In this document: piece after piece, positions 61,309 through 64,000 of the stretch
How the letters are laid out: every line of letters starts with the position of its first letter
Numbering within the stretch: position 1 is the stretch's first letter
Assembly (NCBI GenBank): GCA_937981575.1
Contig: CALJNR010000028.1
Location: 1 to 64,000, forward strand
Direction of reading: 5' to 3'
From: an uncultured Clostridia bacterium
GTDB taxonomy: Bacteria > Bacillota > Clostridia > Lachnospirales > Cellulosilyticaceae
DNA length: 64,000 nt
Made by a program: the position numbers and the translations under genes
Notes under the pieces: generated by a model
Database searches by the model: none
What the model was told of the DNA's origin: nothing
Seen by the model: only the letters and a program-made list of their open reading frames with translations

Positions 61309-64000
61309 GTGAAAAAAGGTTTAAATAAACTCCTGCTAATCTTCAAAAATAGAATCTTTATTATGTTTGTAACCATATGTTTGATGTTTATTGTACTATT
61401 TTTTAAGTTCTATACGCTTCAGATTATCAATTATGATAAGTATTCAAATGATTTAAGAGCAAGTGTTCAAAGACAAATCGAAATTCCTGCTACCAGGGGG
61501 CTGATTTTTGACCGCTATGGACGTCCGCTTGCACTAAATAAACCAACAAATGTTTTGAAGTTTGATCAACAGGTTAGAATGAAAAAAAATGAACTTAATA
61601 AGGTTCTTTTGGATGTTGTTCATGTTATAGAAAAAAATGGAGATACCTATATTGATAATGTTCCTATATCTAAGGAAGCTCCCTTTAAATTCACAATGAA
61701 TACTCAACATATTAAAAGCTTTATTTATACTATTCCCTATAGTGGGGAAGACCATCGGCAGGAGCTTCTTACTTATACGGCTGACGAACTCATTACTTAC
61801 TTAAAAAAACAATTTGAAATCAGTGATACTATCTCTGATCAAGATGCTAGAAAGATTATTGCACTCCGCGCCGAAATCTATAAACTAGCTTATTATAAAT
61901 ATAAGCTGGTGAATGTTGCCTTCAATATATCCGAACGGACTGTTAATGAAATAGAAGAAAATCATTCAAAGTTTCCTGGGGTTACAGTAGAGGTTGAGCC
62001 TATTAGGTACTATCCAGAATCTCAGCTTTTTGGAAATATACTTGGCTATACAAGGACTATAACAGATGCACAATACGAGCAATTTAAGAGTCTCGGATAT
62101 GATAAAGATGACGTTGTAGGACAAGTAGGCATTGAACAGTCTATGGAGAAAGAACTGCGTGGAAAAAAGGGGAGCGAAATAGTTGAGGTGGATAATGTAG
62201 GCAGACGGGTACATACTATTACCCGTGAAGATCAAATACAAGGAAACAATGTATTTTTAACGATAGACCTGGATTTTCAGCGCGATACCTATGAAAGTAT
62301 AGAGAGAAGGCTGAGTGATGCCCTTATTGAAAGGCTGAAAGGTGGATCTAAATATGTTAAAGCCCTGAAAAGTAAGGAATTGATAATCTCACTTATTGAA
62401 AGTAATCAGCTAAGTATCGATAAGATGAAAATAGCCGCTCCATCAAGCAGTCAAAAGACAATATATGATAAATTATTTGCATCTTATGAAGAGATAGACA
62501 CGCTTATAAGAAAAGATCTGACACTTAAAGAATTACTTATTCAATGGCTTGAGGAAGACTCTAATTATGTGACAGAAAAAGAGATCTTGCTGGCTATGCA
62601 TGAACAGCAAAGTATTAAATTAAGTGACCAGACAATTAATGCGATAATACGAAATATGAAGGGAAGTAGTGAACAAATTCTTATTGAACAGCTTGAAGAG
62701 GGACACTTAAAACCGAATCAATTAGCTGTGGACCCTTTTAGTGCGGCGGCAGTAGCTGTTGATGTTAATACAGGCGAAGTACTTAGCATAGTAGGATATC
62801 CATCTTTTGACAGCAATGAAATGATTATGAACTTTAATCAGTATTATTCTATGCTTTTTGATGGTCTTGATAAGCGAAGCATGTTATGGAACAGAGCACT
62901 TATGACAACAAAAGCACCAGGTTCTACATTTAAGATGATCACTGGCATTGCAGGGCTTGAAGAAGGGGTTATTACCCCTTCAACTACGATATTTGATACG
63001 GGAACTTTTACTAAAGCCGGTGAGCCTTATCCAAGATGCTGGGTATTGTCAAGATCAGGAGGCGGGCACGGCAATACAAACCTTTCCAGAGCGATTGAGG
63101 TATCGTGCAACTACTTTTTTTATGAAGTAGCTTACCGTTTAAGCCGCGGGGCAGTTAATCCGTATGTAAATATTGATACCTTAACTAAGTATGTACAAAT
63201 ATTTGGACTAGATCAGCCAACTGGCATTGAACTTGCCGAAACACCTCCAAATGTTTCAACCCCAAGAAATCTAGTGCAAAGAAAAGTAACTGAAGGACTA
63301 AATGCCTTACGGGCTATGGACTCTGAAGGGACACTAAAACGCATAAATGATATTAAAGATAGTCTAAGTAAGGGGATTTATCCGGTCGTTGATTCAAGTA
63401 ATGATAACATAGATGCACAGATAGACTATTTGATTCAATATGAACTTAAACGAAATTTAGAACCTATTCTTCAGCAAGCGCTTGCTGAACAATATGATGA
63501 ACTGCTGGGACAGTTCTATACAGAGATTGGTACTTATCTTACGGCTAATCGTAATGAAGCAATCAGTAATATTGTATCCGGCACGATGAATGATGTCTCC
63601 AAGAAATCTCTAAAGAGCAAGACCAAAGCCCATATGCTTTTGGAATTAGATAAGATGGTAGGAAGCGCTTCCGAAAAACAAATTAAACAGATTGTTAATA
63701 GCGTTGATCCTAACAGTATTATGGATGCCTATGATCACGCTTATACGGTAGCTTACCGCAATGAAATCAGAAGAAATAACAGCAGTGACATAGCCAAAGA
63801 ACTTAATAAGCGTTTAGATGAGCTAGACAGCAAAAAAGACGAGTACAAAAAATATATTATGCTTAAGGTAAGACAAAATATTTTAAACGCTATTGCCAAT
63901 AATCTCCTGAGCGGAGCAGAACTTGACTGGACAGATGGACTTACTGTTCGTACAGCAATCGGACAAGGCAATAATGCTTTTTCACCACTTCAGATGTCCC
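61309..64000 (+). CDS. penicillin-binding protein 2 (class B transpeptidase), 3' end beyond the window
   Basis: The frame is open from GTG 61309 to the window edge (897 codons). It has a short cytoplasmic tail, one membrane helix (about 17-33), the PBP dimerisation start IEIPATRGLIFDRYG, active-site S539 of STFK, and the SxN motif S599-C-N601. The KTG motif must lie beyond the edge. Two insertions enlarge the transpeptidase domain: about residues 335-475 and 650-875, both charged and mostly helical. An ordinary PBP2 is about 650-700 residues. It closes the mreBCD operon and should be the elongation crosslinking enzyme. AGGGAGG is 8 bases upstream. Confidence 0.92.
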   Translation, partial: MKKGLNKLLLIFKNRIFIMFVTICLMFIVLFFKFYTLQIINYDKYSNDLRASVQRQIEIPATRGLIFDRYGRPLALNKPTNVLKFDQQVRMKKNELNKVLLDVVHVIEKNGDTYIDNVPISKEAPFKFTMNTQHIKSFIYTIPYSGEDHRQELLTYTADELITYLKKQFEISDTISDQDARKIIALRAEIYKLAYYKYKLVNVAFNISERTVNEIEENHSKFPGVTVEVEPIRYYPESQLFGNILGYTRTITDAQYEQFKSLGYDKDDVVGQVGIEQSMEKELRGKKGSEIVEVDNVGRRVHTITREDQIQGNNVFLTIDLDFQRDTYESIERRLSDALIERLKGGSKYVKALKSKELIISLIESNQLSIDKMKIAAPSSSQKTIYDKLFASYEEIDTLIRKDLTLKELLIQWLEEDSNYVTEKEILLAMHEQQSIKLSDQTINAIIRNMKGSSEQILIEQLEEGHLKPNQLAVDPFSAAAVAVDVNTGEVLSIVGYPSFDSNEMIMNFNQYYSMLFDGLDKRSMLWNRALMTTKAPGSTFKMITGIAGLEEGVITPSTTIFDTGTFTKAGEPYPRCWVLSRSGGGHGNTNLSRAIEVSCNYFFYEVAYRLSRGAVNPYVNIDTLTKYVQIFGLDQPTGIELAETPPNVSTPRNLVQRKVTEGLNALRAMDSEGTLKRINDIKDSLSKGIYPVVDSSNDNIDAQIDYLIQYELKRNLEPILQQALAEQYDELLGQFYTEIGTYLTANRNEAISNIVSGTMNDVSKKSLKSKTKAHMLLELDKMVGSASEKQIKQIVNSVDPNSIMDAYDHAYTVAYRNEIRRNNSSDIAKELNKRLDELDSKKDEYKKYIMLKVRQNILNAIANNLLSGAELDWTDGLTVRTAIGQGNNAFSPLQMS

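Noticed and set aside
1-64000. CRISPR arrays, insertion sequences, prophage, toxin-antitoxin or defence islands
   Set aside because: No repeat-spacer pattern, transposase, integrase or defence-type gene was seen, and gene order looks like ordinary clostridial core genome.

Overview
The window reads as the chromosome of a strictly anaerobic, low-G+C, endospore-forming Gram-positive bacterium of the class Clostridia, most likely a Lachnospirales or Cellulosilyticum-like lineage (inference from gene content and order, not from a search). Supporting evidence: sporulation genes yqfC and yqfD, a complete Rnf complex, a nickel CO dehydrogenase, a T-box-controlled tyrS, strong AGGAGG ribosome binding sites, frequent GTG and TTG starts, and no outer-membrane genes. 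I see no rRNA, tRNA, CRISPR array, insertion sequence or prophage.

Layout. 1-684 is a long non-coding stretch with a consensus promoter and a possible structured transcript. 685-2161 holds cheB and a CheY-like receiver. 2284-5358 (minus strand) holds a stand-alone CO dehydrogenase and a PdaA-type polysaccharide deacetylase. 5522-7004 holds a CapA-like protein and a 55-residue cysteine-rich protein. 7250-15739 is a carbohydrate-uptake and sensing locus: a membrane-anchored solute-binding protein, a YesM-type kinase and a YesN-type regulator, then two permeases and a lipoprotein binding protein, with no ATPase gene.

15848-23214 is the conserved sporulation and housekeeping run yqfC-yqfD-phoH-pgpH-ybeY-cdd-era-yqzL-recO. 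23372-28804 is polA-coaE, a lytic transglycosylase and an orphan oligopeptide-type binding protein. 28907-33532 is an apparent operon of a GalT-like protein, a long FtsA-like protein, an ACT-domain protein and a PFL/UPF0210 protein. It is followed by pepD and an AI-2E/PerM family membrane protein. tyrS (minus strand, T-box leader), a GlgX-like debranching enzyme, a small P-loop protein and a DUF378 protein come next. 41270-47870 mixes peptidoglycan peptidases (M14, M23), a TIGR01212 radical SAM protein, a phosphoesterase, RNA-modification enzymes and a HAD hydrolase.

47993-51308 is amino-acid biosynthesis (argF with ArgR-like boxes, then serC-serA). 51432-56984 is an orphan HATPase protein followed by rnfCDGEAB, which makes the ion-pumping ferredoxin:NAD+ oxidoreductase. 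The end of the window is the cell-shape cluster: a DUF4321 protein, maf, radC, mreB, mreC, mreD and the start of a very large class B penicillin-binding protein (PBP2) that runs off the window.

Connections. CO dehydrogenase could supply reduced ferredoxin and Rnf could convert it to an ion gradient (inference). The less ordinary items are the CX2C D-cluster and N-terminal extension of the CO dehydrogenase, the lipobox-less binding protein beside YesM/YesN, the FtsA-like protein with a repetitive C-terminal half, the PBP2 with two large insertions in its transpeptidase domain, and several structured non-coding stretches.
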